15,366 nucleotides of DNA, from positions 1 through 15,366 of the forward strand of contig JAUXFU010000001.1 in NCBI GenBank assembly GCA_030622705.1, written 5' to 3'. Below, piece by piece: positions 1-6,875 of the stretch. The position numbers and the translations under genes are program-made. The notes beneath the pieces are model-generated. The model saw nothing but the letters and a program-made list of their open reading frames with translations, was not told where the DNA came from and did not search any database. The DNA is from Candidatus Omnitrophota bacterium. Lineage in GTDB: Bacteria > Omnitrophota > Koll11 > Gygaellales > JAHJCI01. Within the stretch, counting starts at the first letter, position 1, and each line of letters opens with the position of its first letter.

Positions 1-17
1 CCTATGCAGCGAGAAAA

Positions 18-57
18 CAATATAGCAATTTAGCAATATGGCAATATAACAATATAA
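18..57. repeat. 8-bp tandem repeat, 5 copies, before ilvB
   Basis: Five consecutive octamers lie in exact 8-bp register: CAATATAG, CAATTTAG, CAATATGG, CAATATAA, CAATATAA. The array ends four bases before the ilvB start codon and fills the place where a Shine-Dalgarno sequence would be expected. No purine-rich SD is visible there. The sequence is AT-rich and probably unstructured. Whether it acts as a translation enhancer or is a neutral microsatellite cannot be told from sequence alone. Confidence 0.85.
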
Positions 58-61
58 TAAG

Positions 62-1726
62 ATGAAGGGTGCAGAGATTTTAATTGAGTGTTTAAAACGC
101 GAAGGCGTAGAGGTAATGTTTGGTTATCCCGGTGGGGCGCTTTTGCCTATATTTGACCAATTATACGATTCGCAAATCAGGTTTTTCCTGACTTGCCATG
201 AGCAGGGCGCTGCTCATGCCGCCGATGGATATGCCCGTGCTACAGGTAAGACAGGGGTTTGTATTGCTACTTCCGGGCCCGGGGCAACTAATTTGGTTAC
301 CGGGATTGCTACCGCTTTTATGGATTCTATTCCTATGGTTGCAATTACCGGCCAGGTAAGGACTAATCTTATAGGCAATGATGCTTTTCAGGAGGCAGAT
401 GTTACCGGCATAACCCGCCCGATTACTAAATACAATTATCTTATAAAGGATGTGCGGGATTTGGCGCGTATTGTGCGTGAGGCATTTCATATTGCCTCTA
501 CCGGCAGGCCAGGCCCTGTGGTTATTGATATTCCGGTTGATGTGCAGACTCATGAAACAAATTTTGTCTGGCCGCAAGAGGTAGAAATCAAAGGATATAA
601 GCCTGCCTATTTTGGCCACCCCAGCCAGATTAAAAAGGCGGCCCGGCTTATTGCCAAATCAAAAAAGCCATTGATCTATGCGGGCGGAGGGGTAATTATT
701 TCTGGTGCCGAGAAAGAACTAAAGGCCCTGGCGGAAAAGTTAAATATTCCCGTTACAATGACATTGTTAGGGTTAGGCGGTTTTCCCGGGACAAACCCAT
801 TATCTTTAGGAATGCTGGGAATGCATGGAACCGCTTTTGCCAATTATGCGATTATGAATGCGGATTTAGTCATTGCCGTGGGATCGCGTTTTGATGATCG
901 GGTTACCGGACGGTTGGATGCTTTTGCTCCTCATGCCAAAACCATTCATATTGATATCGATCCTTCCTCAATAAGTAAAAACGTAAAGGTGGATGTTCCG
1001 ATTGTGGGAGACGCGAAGCTTATTTTGGCCCAGTTGCTGGAGGAGCTGGATAAGGTTGCTGATACCAGGCAGTGGCTTGTTGCTGTCAGGCAATGGAAGA
1101 AGAAACATCCTCTTATTTATAAAGAGGATATGAAGATAAAACCTCAGTATGTTATTGAGCAGATTTACGAGGCAACAAAAGGCGAGGCAATTATTACTAC
1201 GGAGGTAGGGCAAAATCAGATGTGGGCTGCTCAATGGTATAAATATGATAAGCCGCGCCGGTTCCTTTCATCGGGCGGATTAGGGACAATGGGCTATGGA
1301 TTCCCCGCGGCAATTGGAGCCAAGGTGGGCTGTCCCGAGGCCTGTGTTTTTGATATTGCCGGTGACGGTTCGATACAAATGAATATTCAGGAGTTAGCTA
1401 CCGCGGTTAATCATAAAATTTGCGTTAAGGTAGCAATTCTGAATAACTCTTATTTGGGAATGGTCAGGCAATGGCAGGAATTATTCTATAACCGGCGCTA
1501 TTCATTTACTCATCTTCGTAATCCGGATTTTGTAAAGTTGGCTGAGGGTTACGGTGCGGTTGGCCTGCGGGCAACCAGGAAGGAAGATGTGCGCGCGGTA
1601 ATCGATAAGGCGTTATCAATCGATAACGTTGTGTTTATGGATTTTCAGATTGAGCCGGAAGAGAATGTGTTTCCCATGGTGCCAGCGGGCGAAGCCATCG
1701 ATCGGATGATAGGCGGGATGGCGTAG
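62..1726 (+). CDS. ilvB: Acetolactate synthase large (catalytic) subunit
   Basis: Thiamine diphosphate enzyme that condenses two pyruvates to 2-acetolactate, or pyruvate with 2-oxobutyrate, as the first common step of valine, leucine and isoleucine synthesis in the cytoplasm. The 554 residues match the family length. The N-terminal TPP pyrimidine domain has GYPGGALLP (21-29) and the catalytic glutamate E47 in the CHEQGAAH context. A central FAD/DHS-like domain with VGSRFDDRVTG follows. The C-terminal pyrophosphate domain has GDG at 434-436 and NN at 461-462, the usual GDG-x25-NN metal/TPP signature, then the MVRQWQ segment. The ATG at 62 gives the normal family N-terminus (MKGAEILIECLKREGVE), although no Shine-Dalgarno precedes it. 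The regulatory subunit ilvN follows after a structured 104-bp spacer. Assignment to acetolactate synthase rather than another TPP enzyme is secure from the ilvN and ilvC neighbours. Confidence 0.97.
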   Translation: MKGAEILIECLKREGVEVMFGYPGGALLPIFDQLYDSQIRFFLTCHEQGAAHAADGYARATGKTGVCIATSGPGATNLVTGIATAFMDSIPMVAITGQVRTNLIGNDAFQEADVTGITRPITKYNYLIKDVRDLARIVREAFHIASTGRPGPVVIDIPVDVQTHETNFVWPQEVEIKGYKPAYFGHPSQIKKAARLIAKSKKPLIYAGGGVIISGAEKELKALAEKLNIPVTMTLLGLGGFPGTNPLSLGMLGMHGTAFANYAIMNADLVIAVGSRFDDRVTGRLDAFAPHAKTIHIDIDPSSISKNVKVDVPIVGDAKLILAQLLEELDKVADTRQWLVAVRQWKKKHPLIYKEDMKIKPQYVIEQIYEATKGEAIITTEVGQNQMWAAQWYKYDKPRRFLSSGGLGTMGYGFPAAIGAKVGCPEACVFDIAGDGSIQMNIQELATAVNHKICVKVAILNNSYLGMVRQWQELFYNRRYSFTHLRNPDFVKLAEGYGAVGLRATRKEDVRAVIDKALSIDNVVFMDFQIEPEENVFPMVPAGEAIDRMIGGMA

Positions 1727-1829
1727 TTCGTTAGGCTCGTTATTCCCGTTACTCTCGTTAGGTTCGTTAACGGAAGTTACGGAAAAATAACGAGAGTAAC
1801 GGGAATAACGGAAGTAACGAGGTAACGAA
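1727..1829. repeat. Inverted pair of 9-bp-periodic arrays filling the ilvB-ilvN spacer
   Basis: The spacer reads as CGTTA+4 nt repeated five times (from 1729), a short centre, then TAACG+4 nt repeated (from 1789). The two arrays are reverse complements. The core is a perfect 23-bp inverted repeat, 1738-1760 against 1788-1810, with a 27-nt loop. The loop itself contains the palindrome CGTTAACG (1765-1772). An outer 7-bp stem pairs TTCGTTA (1727-1733) with TAACGAA (1823-1829). The asymmetric bulge between the stems holds the ilvN Shine-Dalgarno GAGG (1819-1822). As RNA this would be one long hairpin between the two acetolactate synthase subunit genes. It has no terminal U-run, so it does not look like an intrinsic terminator. 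Confidence 0.9.
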
Positions 1830-1830
1830 A

Positions 1831-2307
1831 ATGAAACATATCCTTTCTGTACTAGTAGATAATAAATTTGGAGTTCTGGCACGGGTAGCAGGGCTTTTTA
1901 GCGCAAGAGGTTTTAATATTATCTCTCTGGCTGTAGGCGAAACACAGGACCCGAGCATATCGAGGATGACGGTTGTTGTTGAAGCCTCCGATGCCCGTAT
2001 TCTTGAGCAGATTATTAAACAACTGCATAAATTGATAGACACAATTTCAGTGATAGACCTTACAAAAAAGGATTTCGTGGAAAGGGAATTGGTTTTACTT
2101 AAGGTCCGATGCGATAAAACAGTCCTGAAAAAGATAAGAACGTTATTAAATAGACACAAGCACGCAACCCGTATGATTAGACAAAGCAATAATGAGGCAA
2201 TAATTGAGATTTGCGCGACCTCAAAACAGGTAGAGGATTTTTTTCTTCAGCTGAAACCATACGGTATTCTTGAATTGATGCGCACGGGGAAAGTGGCAAT
2301 AGCGTAA
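1831..2307 (+). CDS. ilvN: Acetolactate synthase small (regulatory) subunit
   Basis: Regulatory partner of IlvB. It activates the catalytic subunit and normally carries valine feedback inhibition. The 158 residues are standard length. An N-terminal ACT domain (about 3-76) starts [20 protein letters not shown] and continues through [20 protein letters not shown], the usual effector-binding layout. The C-terminal half (about 80-157) is the small-subunit C domain ([12 protein letters not shown]...). The start is supported by GAGG at 1819-1822, eight bases upstream. That SD sits in the bulge of the spacer hairpin, so folding could modulate IlvN supply. This is an inference from position only. Confidence 0.96.
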   Translation: MKHILSVLVDNKFGVLARVAGLFSARGFNIISLAVGETQDPSISRMTVVVEASDARILEQIIKQLHKLIDTISVIDLTKKDFVERELVLLKVRCDKTVLKKIRTLLNRHKHATRMIRQSNNEAIIEICATSKQVEDFFLQLKPYGILELMRTGKVAIA

Positions 2308-2312
2308 GGATT

Positions 2313-2325
2313 GGGGAACGTCCCC
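2313..2325. repeat. Small G4A/TC4 hairpin between ilvN and ilvC
   Basis: GGGGA (2313-2317) and TCCCC (2321-2325) form a 5-bp GC-rich stem around the 3-nt loop ACG. No T-run follows, so termination is unlikely. Its ends resemble those of the larger GGGGACAC/GTGTCCCC hairpin at 10689-10724, suggesting the same dispersed family. The relation is an inference from short identity. Confidence 0.5.
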
Positions 2326-2339
2326 CAGATGGTTGCAAT

Positions 2340-2344
2340 GGAGG
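2340..2344 (+). promoter_or_regulatory. Shine-Dalgarno that fixes the ilvC start
   Basis: GGAGG lies six bases before the ATG at 2351. It overlaps the fourth codon of a possible longer frame starting at 2333, so the 2351 start is preferred. The 2351 start also gives the usual ketol-acid reductoisomerase N-terminus ([12 protein letters not shown]). Confidence 0.85.
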
Positions 2345-2350
2345 TTGATA

Positions 2351-3343
2351 ATGGCAAGGGTATATTATGATCAGGACGCGGACTTGAATTTGTTAAAGGC
2401 CAAGACGGTGGCAATTATCGGTTATGGGATACAGGGCAGGGGTCAGGGGTTATGCTTAAGAGACAGCGGCATAAACGTGGTTATTTCAGAGCTTCAAGGT
2501 ACGCCGAATTATCAGCAGGCAATAGACGATGGATTTAATCCTGTTGCGGTTGAAGAGGCTGCCAGGCTTGCGGATATCATTCAAATTTTAACCCAGGACC
2601 ACGTTCAATCCAGGGTGTACAAGGAGAGTATTAAACCGAACCTGAAAAAAGGCAAGGCGCTTTGTTTTTCGCACGGCTTTAATATCAGATTTAAACAGAT
2701 AAAGCCGCCTAAAAAGGTTGATGTATTTATGGTAGCGCCTAAAGGGCCAGGCGCTTTGGTAAGGAAGATGTATGAAGAGGGCAAGGGCGTTCCCTGTTTG
2801 CTGGCGGTTTTTCAGGATGCAACCGGACAGGCAAAGCAGTTGGGTTTAGCGTATGCGAAGGCTATTGGAGGAACGCGAGCAGGGGTTATTGAGACGACCT
2901 TTGCCGAAGAGACCGAGACGGACTTATTCGGCGAACAGGCAGTTCTTTGCGGCGGGATTACAGAGTTAATCAGGGCCGGATTTGATACATTGATTGAAGC
3001 AGGCTATCAGCCGGAGATTGCTTATTTTGAGGTACTCCATGAATTAAAGCTGATTACCGATTTGATACAAGAGGTGGGCATCAGCGGTATGCGCCGCCGC
3101 GTTTCCAATACTGCCTGCTACGGCGACCTTTCGCGCGGGGTGAAGGTTATTACCGGGAAAACCCGCCGGGCAATGGTAAAAATCCTTAAGGACGTAAAAT
3201 CAGGAAAATTCGCCCGGGAGTGGATTAAGGAAAATGAAAACGGCAGACCTGTATTTAATAAGCTTCTTAAACAGGACGATGAGCATAAGATAGAACAGGT
3301 AGGCAGGCAGCTGCGGGAGATGATGCCCTGGATGAAGAAATAG
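2351..3343 (+). CDS. ilvC: Ketol-acid reductoisomerase, class I, with atypical cofactor loop
   Basis: Converts 2-acetolactate to 2,3-dihydroxyisovalerate (and the isoleucine analogue) by Mg-dependent alkyl migration and NAD(P)H reduction. From ATG 2351 it is 330 residues, the class I length. The Rossmann domain has [10 protein letters not shown] (24-33) where GYGSQGHAHA is more usual. The catalytic side is complete: H108 in SHGFNI, Mg ligands D191 and E195 in [11 protein letters not shown]227 and E231 in YFEVLHE, S252 in VSNTA, and the family ending MMPWMKK. The loop after beta-2 reads [10 protein letters not shown] (45-54), where NADPH enzymes have roughly GLRxGSxSW. The phosphate-binding Arg is Leu48, the two Ser are Thr51 and Asn53, and Glu47 closes the strand. 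This predicts preference for NADH. The gene is certain; the cofactor preference is inference. Confidence 0.96.
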   Translation: MARVYYDQDADLNLLKAKTVAIIGYGIQGRGQGLCLRDSGINVVISELQGTPNYQQAIDDGFNPVAVEEAARLADIIQILTQDHVQSRVYKESIKPNLKKGKALCFSHGFNIRFKQIKPPKKVDVFMVAPKGPGALVRKMYEEGKGVPCLLAVFQDATGQAKQLGLAYAKAIGGTRAGVIETTFAEETETDLFGEQAVLCGGITELIRAGFDTLIEAGYQPEIAYFEVLHELKLITDLIQEVGISGMRRRVSNTACYGDLSRGVKVITGKTRRAMVKILKDVKSGKFAREWIKENENGRPVFNKLLKQDDEHKIEQVGRQLREMMPWMKK

Positions 3344-3415
3344 CATGGTAGCTCATAGGTTGTAGCTGATGTTGTACGGTTCCTTGAGCGGGAGCTAAAA
3401 GTTAACAAGGATAAA
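3344..3415. other. ilvC-leuA spacer with TAGCTC/GAGCTA arms
   Basis: The 72-bp spacer contains TAGCTCATAGG and TAGCTGATG, similar 9-11-mers about 14 bases apart, and a short inverted pair TAGCTC...GAGCTA. It looks like a degenerate repeat remnant. AAGGAT at 3407-3412 just before ATG 3416 serves as the leuA ribosome-binding site. No promoter or terminator is evident. Confidence 0.4.
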
Positions 3416-4918
3416 ATGGATAAGATTATAATTTTCGATACAACCCTTCGTGATGGCGAGCAGGCGCCGGGCGCTTCCTTGAATATTCAGGAGAAGTTAA
3501 GTATTGCGCAGGCGCTTTCTGATTTAGGGGTAGATGTTCTTGAAGCCGGTTTTCCGATTTCCAGCCGGGGTGATTTCGACGCGGTAAAAGCAGTAGCCAT
3601 GCAGATAAAGGGTTGTTCTATCTGTGCACTTGCGCGGTCGGTAAAGAAGGATATTGACACTGCCTGGCAGGCGGTTAAGCCCGCCCGGCGTCCCCGGATA
3701 CATATATTTCTCGCTACCTCCAGGATTCACATGAAATATAAGTTAAAAAAGGCAGAGGATGAAATTCTGCGCCTGGCGGTTCAGGCGGTAAAATATGCTA
3801 AGAGATTTTGTCCGGATATAGAATTTTCTCCTGAGGATGCCTCGCGCAGTGAAAGGGAATTTTTGTTTAAGGTTATTGAGGCAGTTATCGAAAACGGGGC
3901 AGCCACGGTCAATATTCCGGATACGGTGGGTTATGCCGAGCCGGAGGAATTCGGTGATTTAATCAGCGCGATAAAAAATAAGGTGCCTAATGTAAAAAGG
4001 GCAGTTATATCCGTGCATTGCCATAATGATTTAGGCTTAGCGGTTGCTAATTCCTTAGAGGCGGTAAAAAATGGTGCCCGGCAGGTTGAGTGTACTATCA
4101 ACGGTATAGGCGAGCGCGCAGGCAACGCTTCTTTAGAGGAAATAGTAATGTCTTTGGATGTAAGAAAAGATATCTTTGCCAAGGTTAAAACAGGCATAAA
4201 AAAGAAGCAGCTTTACAAGACATCTCGGCTGGTAAGTAAACTTACCGGTTTTGTTATTGCGCCCAATAAGGCAATCGTAGGGTCAAACGCGTTCAGGCAT
4301 GAGGCAGGTATTCATCAGGACGGAATTTTAAAGAGACGCGCTACCTATGAGATTATCCGGCCGGGGGATGTTGGTTTTACTCAGGAGAGTCTTGTTTTGG
4401 GTAAACATTCCGGCAGGCATGCTTTTTTGGAAAGGTTAAGGGTTATGGGGTTTAGGTTAAAGGGAAAGGAATTAGACAGGGCATTCTTGGAATTTAAGCG
4501 GTTGGCGGATAAGAAAAAAGAGATATTCGAAAATGACCTTGTTGCTATTGCCGAGGATCAGATTCACAAGCAGACAAAAGCTGTTTTGCGGTTGGTCAGC
4601 TTTAAGGTTTCTTTGGGGACAGGCATTCGGCCGGAAGCCGAGGTAGTTTTAAAATACCGGGACAAGAAAGCAAAGGCCGTATCTTCCGGCGATGGCCCGG
4701 TTGACGCTTGTTTTAAGGCAGTTGACAAGATTGCGAGAATCCCTGTGCGGTTAGTTGATTATCGTCTGGAGGCGGTTACGCAGGGTAAGGATGCTCAGGG
4801 TTCGGTTATCCTAAACCTAATCCATAAGGGTAAGAATCTTTCCGGGCGCAGTTCAAGTACGGATATCATTGAGGCCTCGATTTTAGCTTATATTAACGCG
4901 TTAAATAGGACCGAATGA
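3416..4918 (+). CDS. leuA: 2-isopropylmalate synthase
   Basis: Condenses acetyl-CoA with 2-oxoisovalerate to 2-isopropylmalate, the committed step of leucine synthesis. The protein has 500 residues, close to the usual 510. The N-terminal DRE-TIM barrel (about 1-270) begins FDTTLRDGEQAPGASL, with catalytic R12 and metal ligand D13. H201 and H203 of HCHNDLGLAVANS are the other metal ligands. The second family signature is ECTINGIGERAGNASLEE. The segment NAFRHEAGIHQDG...LVLGKHSGRHAF is typical of LeuA rather than homocitrate or citramalate synthases. The C-terminal region (about 365-498) matches the LeuA allosteric domain in length and in the VDACFKAVD element, so leucine feedback inhibition is likely. 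The last four bases overlap the aroE start (ATGA). The later leucine genes (leuCDB) are not next to it. Confidence 0.95.
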   Translation: MDKIIIFDTTLRDGEQAPGASLNIQEKLSIAQALSDLGVDVLEAGFPISSRGDFDAVKAVAMQIKGCSICALARSVKKDIDTAWQAVKPARRPRIHIFLATSRIHMKYKLKKAEDEILRLAVQAVKYAKRFCPDIEFSPEDASRSEREFLFKVIEAVIENGAATVNIPDTVGYAEPEEFGDLISAIKNKVPNVKRAVISVHCHNDLGLAVANSLEAVKNGARQVECTINGIGERAGNASLEEIVMSLDVRKDIFAKVKTGIKKKQLYKTSRLVSKLTGFVIAPNKAIVGSNAFRHEAGIHQDGILKRRATYEIIRPGDVGFTQESLVLGKHSGRHAFLERLRVMGFRLKGKELDRAFLEFKRLADKKKEIFENDLVAIAEDQIHKQTKAVLRLVSFKVSLGTGIRPEAEVVLKYRDKKAKAVSSGDGPVDACFKAVDKIARIPVRLVDYRLEAVTQGKDAQGSVILNLIHKGKNLSGRSSSTDIIEASILAYINALNRTE

Positions 4919-5868
4919 ATTACGCCCCTTCAATAATCTATGGCCTGATTGGCTATCCAGTCAAACATAGCTTTTCTCCCGCAATGCACAACGCGGCGTT
5001 TAAGTATCTTAAACACAGCGGACAGCTTAACTGCGATGCTGAATACCGGTTGTTTGAGATATGCCCGGGAAAGCTTAAACAGTTTCTCCTGCCTGATTCG
5101 GATCAAGAATTCAAAGACACAAATAATAATTCTGTTCGGGCCGCGGATGTAATAGGATTTAATATTACCATACCGCATAAGCTCAGGGCAGTTGAGATAT
5201 TGGGAGGCTCGCCTTTTCTCATTAAAAATATTCCTACCGAGCAGGATCATTATGTTTTTATATCCGGAGCTATAAATACCGTCAAAAGAGACAATAATTT
5301 TTGTAATACGGATGCCCCGGGATTCGTAAGGTCATTAAAAGAGGATTTAAAATTTAATACCCAGGGCAAAAACATTCTTATCTTTGGCTGCGGCGGCGCA
5401 GGCAGGGCTGTAATCGCGGGTTTGACCTGGGAAGATAGCGGGATTAAAAAGATATATATATATGATGTAAGTAAAGAGGCAACCGAGTCCGCGCAAAAAC
5501 ATTTTTCCCGCCTCGATTTTTTAAATTTAAAGGAGAAATTGGAATTTATTTCAGAGAAACAAATACCTGAAAAGATAAAAAAGTGTTCTTTATTAGTCAA
5601 TGCATCTGCTGTAGGTATGAAACAGGGTGACGGCTCTGTGATAGACAGGAAATTACTGCATGAGGATTTATTTATATACGATGTGGTGTATAACAGGAAA
5701 ACACAACTGATCAAAGACGCGAAATCTTTACTGCTGCCTGCGGCAGACGGCTTAGGCATGCTTTTATATCAGGGTGTGCTTGCCTTTGAATTCTGGACCG
5801 GGAAAGACGCACCTGTCGAAGTAATGAGGCTGGCATTACAGGGAGAATTAGAAAAATGCCGGAGATAA
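4915..5868 (+). CDS. aroE: Shikimate dehydrogenase, long form with NAD-like cofactor motif
   Basis: Reduces 3-dehydroshikimate to shikimate in aromatic amino acid synthesis. The substrate domain has GYPVKHSFSPAMHNAAF (13-29) with the S-x-S pair S19/S21, catalytic K89 in FNITIPHK and catalytic D133 in NTDAPGF. The nucleotide loop is GCGGAGRA (158-165). At 317 residues it is about 40 longer than most AroE. Part of the excess is a polar, Asn/Asp-rich insertion around residues 58-80 before the NITIPHK motif. After the second Rossmann strand, the NRT triad that binds the NADP 2'-phosphate is replaced by D184-V185-S186, as in NAD-dependent quinate/shikimate dehydrogenases. The start overlaps the leuA stop (ATGA), implying coupled translation. 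A quinate/shikimate dehydrogenase is the alternative, but the retained serine pair and the biosynthetic operon favour AroE. Confidence 0.92.
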   Translation: MNYAPSIIYGLIGYPVKHSFSPAMHNAAFKYLKHSGQLNCDAEYRLFEICPGKLKQFLLPDSDQEFKDTNNNSVRAADVIGFNITIPHKLRAVEILGGSPFLIKNIPTEQDHYVFISGAINTVKRDNNFCNTDAPGFVRSLKEDLKFNTQGKNILIFGCGGAGRAVIAGLTWEDSGIKKIYIYDVSKEATESAQKHFSRLDFLNLKEKLEFISEKQIPEKIKKCSLLVNASAVGMKQGDGSVIDRKLLHEDLFIYDVVYNRKTQLIKDAKSLLLPAADGLGMLLYQGVLAFEFWTGKDAPVEVMRLALQGELEKCRR

Positions 5869-6704
5869 TGATCAAGATAATCGTTTTTGTGTTTGGTTCA
5901 ATTACCGGCAGTTTCCTGAATGTCTGTATATACAGATGGCCCTTGGAGCAATCCGTAGTCAGGCCGCGCTCTCACTGCCCACATTGTAAGAAGGCGATTC
6001 TCTGGTATGATAATGTTCCTTTGTTTAGTTATCTTATGTTAAGGGGAAGGTGCCGTTTCTGTAAACAGGGAATTTCCTTTCGTTATTTTTTAGTTGAGTT
6101 TATTACTGCCGGTATCTTTTTGTTTTTTTATATTCAATATGGCTTAAGCCTTAATTTTGCCTTTTACACCATTTTTGTCTGCGCGTTAATAGTTGCTACT
6201 TTTGTTGATATCGCGCACCGTATTATTCCCGATGAGGTCTCATTAGGCGGTATAGTTGTCGGGTTTCTATTTGGCGTTACAAGGAGCTTCCTTCAGCCGG
6301 GCGGATTCCGGTTTGAACGTTCCATAACCGGCCTTATGTTTAATCCGCCGCCGGTATTAGACTCTTTTCTGGGAATTCTGCTTGGCGGCGGAATTATCTA
6401 TTTTACGGGAAAAGTATTTGATCTGGTTTATTTTAAATTGCTTAAAAATGGCCCGGTTGACGGTGAGATGGAATCAATGGGCGCAGGAGACGTAAAACTG
6501 CTGGCGATGATTGGCGCATTTTTAGGCTGGAAGATAGCGGTGTTAACTTTTTTTATTGCCCCTTTATTCGGGTCGGTAATCGGCGGTTTTAACCTGATTT
6601 TTAAAAAGCGGCACACTATACCCTACGGACCGTTTCTGTCTATGGCGGCATTTCTTAATTTGTTCTGGGCAGAGGCAATTTTCAGATTGTTATTTCTTAT
6701 ATAA
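5856..6704 (+). CDS. pilD: Type IV prepilin peptidase / N-methyltransferase
   Basis: Membrane aspartyl protease that cleaves leader peptides of type IV pilins and type II secretion pseudopilins, and usually N-methylates the new N-terminus. The 282 residues start with a transmembrane segment containing GSITGSFLNVCIYR (14-27). The methyltransferase-associated cytoplasmic loop has the tetra-cysteine pattern C41-x2-C44...C66-x2-C69. The catalytic aspartates are D118 in DIAHRIIPDE and D212 in GAGDVKLLAMIGAFLGW. Several hydrophobic helices make up the rest. The start overlaps aroE by 13 bases; GGGAG at 5841-5845 supports ATG 5856 over a second in-frame ATG at 5868, which would have a cramped SD. 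The gene implies a pilus or type II-like secretion machine elsewhere in the genome. Its place at the end of an amino acid operon is discussed under findings. Confidence 0.95.
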   Translation: MPEIMIKIIVFVFGSITGSFLNVCIYRWPLEQSVVRPRSHCPHCKKAILWYDNVPLFSYLMLRGRCRFCKQGISFRYFLVEFITAGIFLFFYIQYGLSLNFAFYTIFVCALIVATFVDIAHRIIPDEVSLGGIVVGFLFGVTRSFLQPGGFRFERSITGLMFNPPPVLDSFLGILLGGGIIYFTGKVFDLVYFKLLKNGPVDGEMESMGAGDVKLLAMIGAFLGWKIAVLTFFIAPLFGSVIGGFNLIFKKRHTIPYGPFLSMAAFLNLFWAEAIFRLLFLI

Positions 6705-6710
6705 GAAAGT

Positions 6711-6875
6711 AACCCACAGAGAGCACAGAGAAAAGCTTAAAAAATAAATTACAAAATTAAAAGCTTTTGTAACCACAAATTAAGACTAATGAACACGAAT
6801 GGGTTTAATTTGAAAAGCTTTTAACTAATCCGTGTGTATCCGTGTCCATCTGTGGTTACAAAAAAAGAAGCTTTT
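6711..6875. repeat. Cluster of CCACAGAG-type dispersed repeats forming an inverted element
   Basis: This 202-bp gene-free spacer (6705-6906) contains three related units. The first is AACCCACAGAGAGCACAGAG at 6711-6730. The second, reading forward, starts GTAACCACA at 6769. The third lies in reverse orientation and ends TGTGGTTAC at 6851-6859. The second and third form an inverted pair with perfect 13-bp ends (6765-6777 against 6851-6863). AAAAGCTT motifs flank them (6731, 6759, 6814, 6867 region), and both units share internal GAACACGAAT / GGACACGGAT-like blocks. A fourth copy stands at 12470. The rest of the spacer is AT-rich. I see no gene, convincing promoter or strong terminator in it. 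Confidence 0.8.

Noticed and set aside
1727..1829. CRISPR-like array
   Set aside because: Units are 9 bp with 4-bp variable parts and arranged as an inverted pair; there are no spacers of CRISPR length and no cas genes.
1616..1882. Minus-strand open frame of 88 codons with FRYSRYSRYF-like repeats
   Set aside because: It covers the end of ilvB and the 9-bp-periodic spacer. The amino acid repeat is only the DNA repeat read in threes, and there is no protein family match.
2333..2350. Upstream ATG for ilvC
   Set aside because: The strong GGAGG lies between it and the 2351 start, and the six extra residues are not part of the family N-terminus.
4949..5152. Plus-strand 67-codon frame inside aroE
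   Set aside because: It is an out-of-frame shadow of the conserved AroE coding sequence.
5250..5759. Long minus-strand open frame (169 codons) within aroE
   Set aside because: It is antisense to a clearly conserved gene, has no recognisable motif, and has no independent SD or neighbours on that strand.
6731..6768. AAAAGCTT...AAGCTTTT stem as an intrinsic terminator after pilD
   Set aside because: The stem is only eight AT-rich base pairs with a loop of about 20 nt. This is too weak, and the motif recurs as part of the repeat family.
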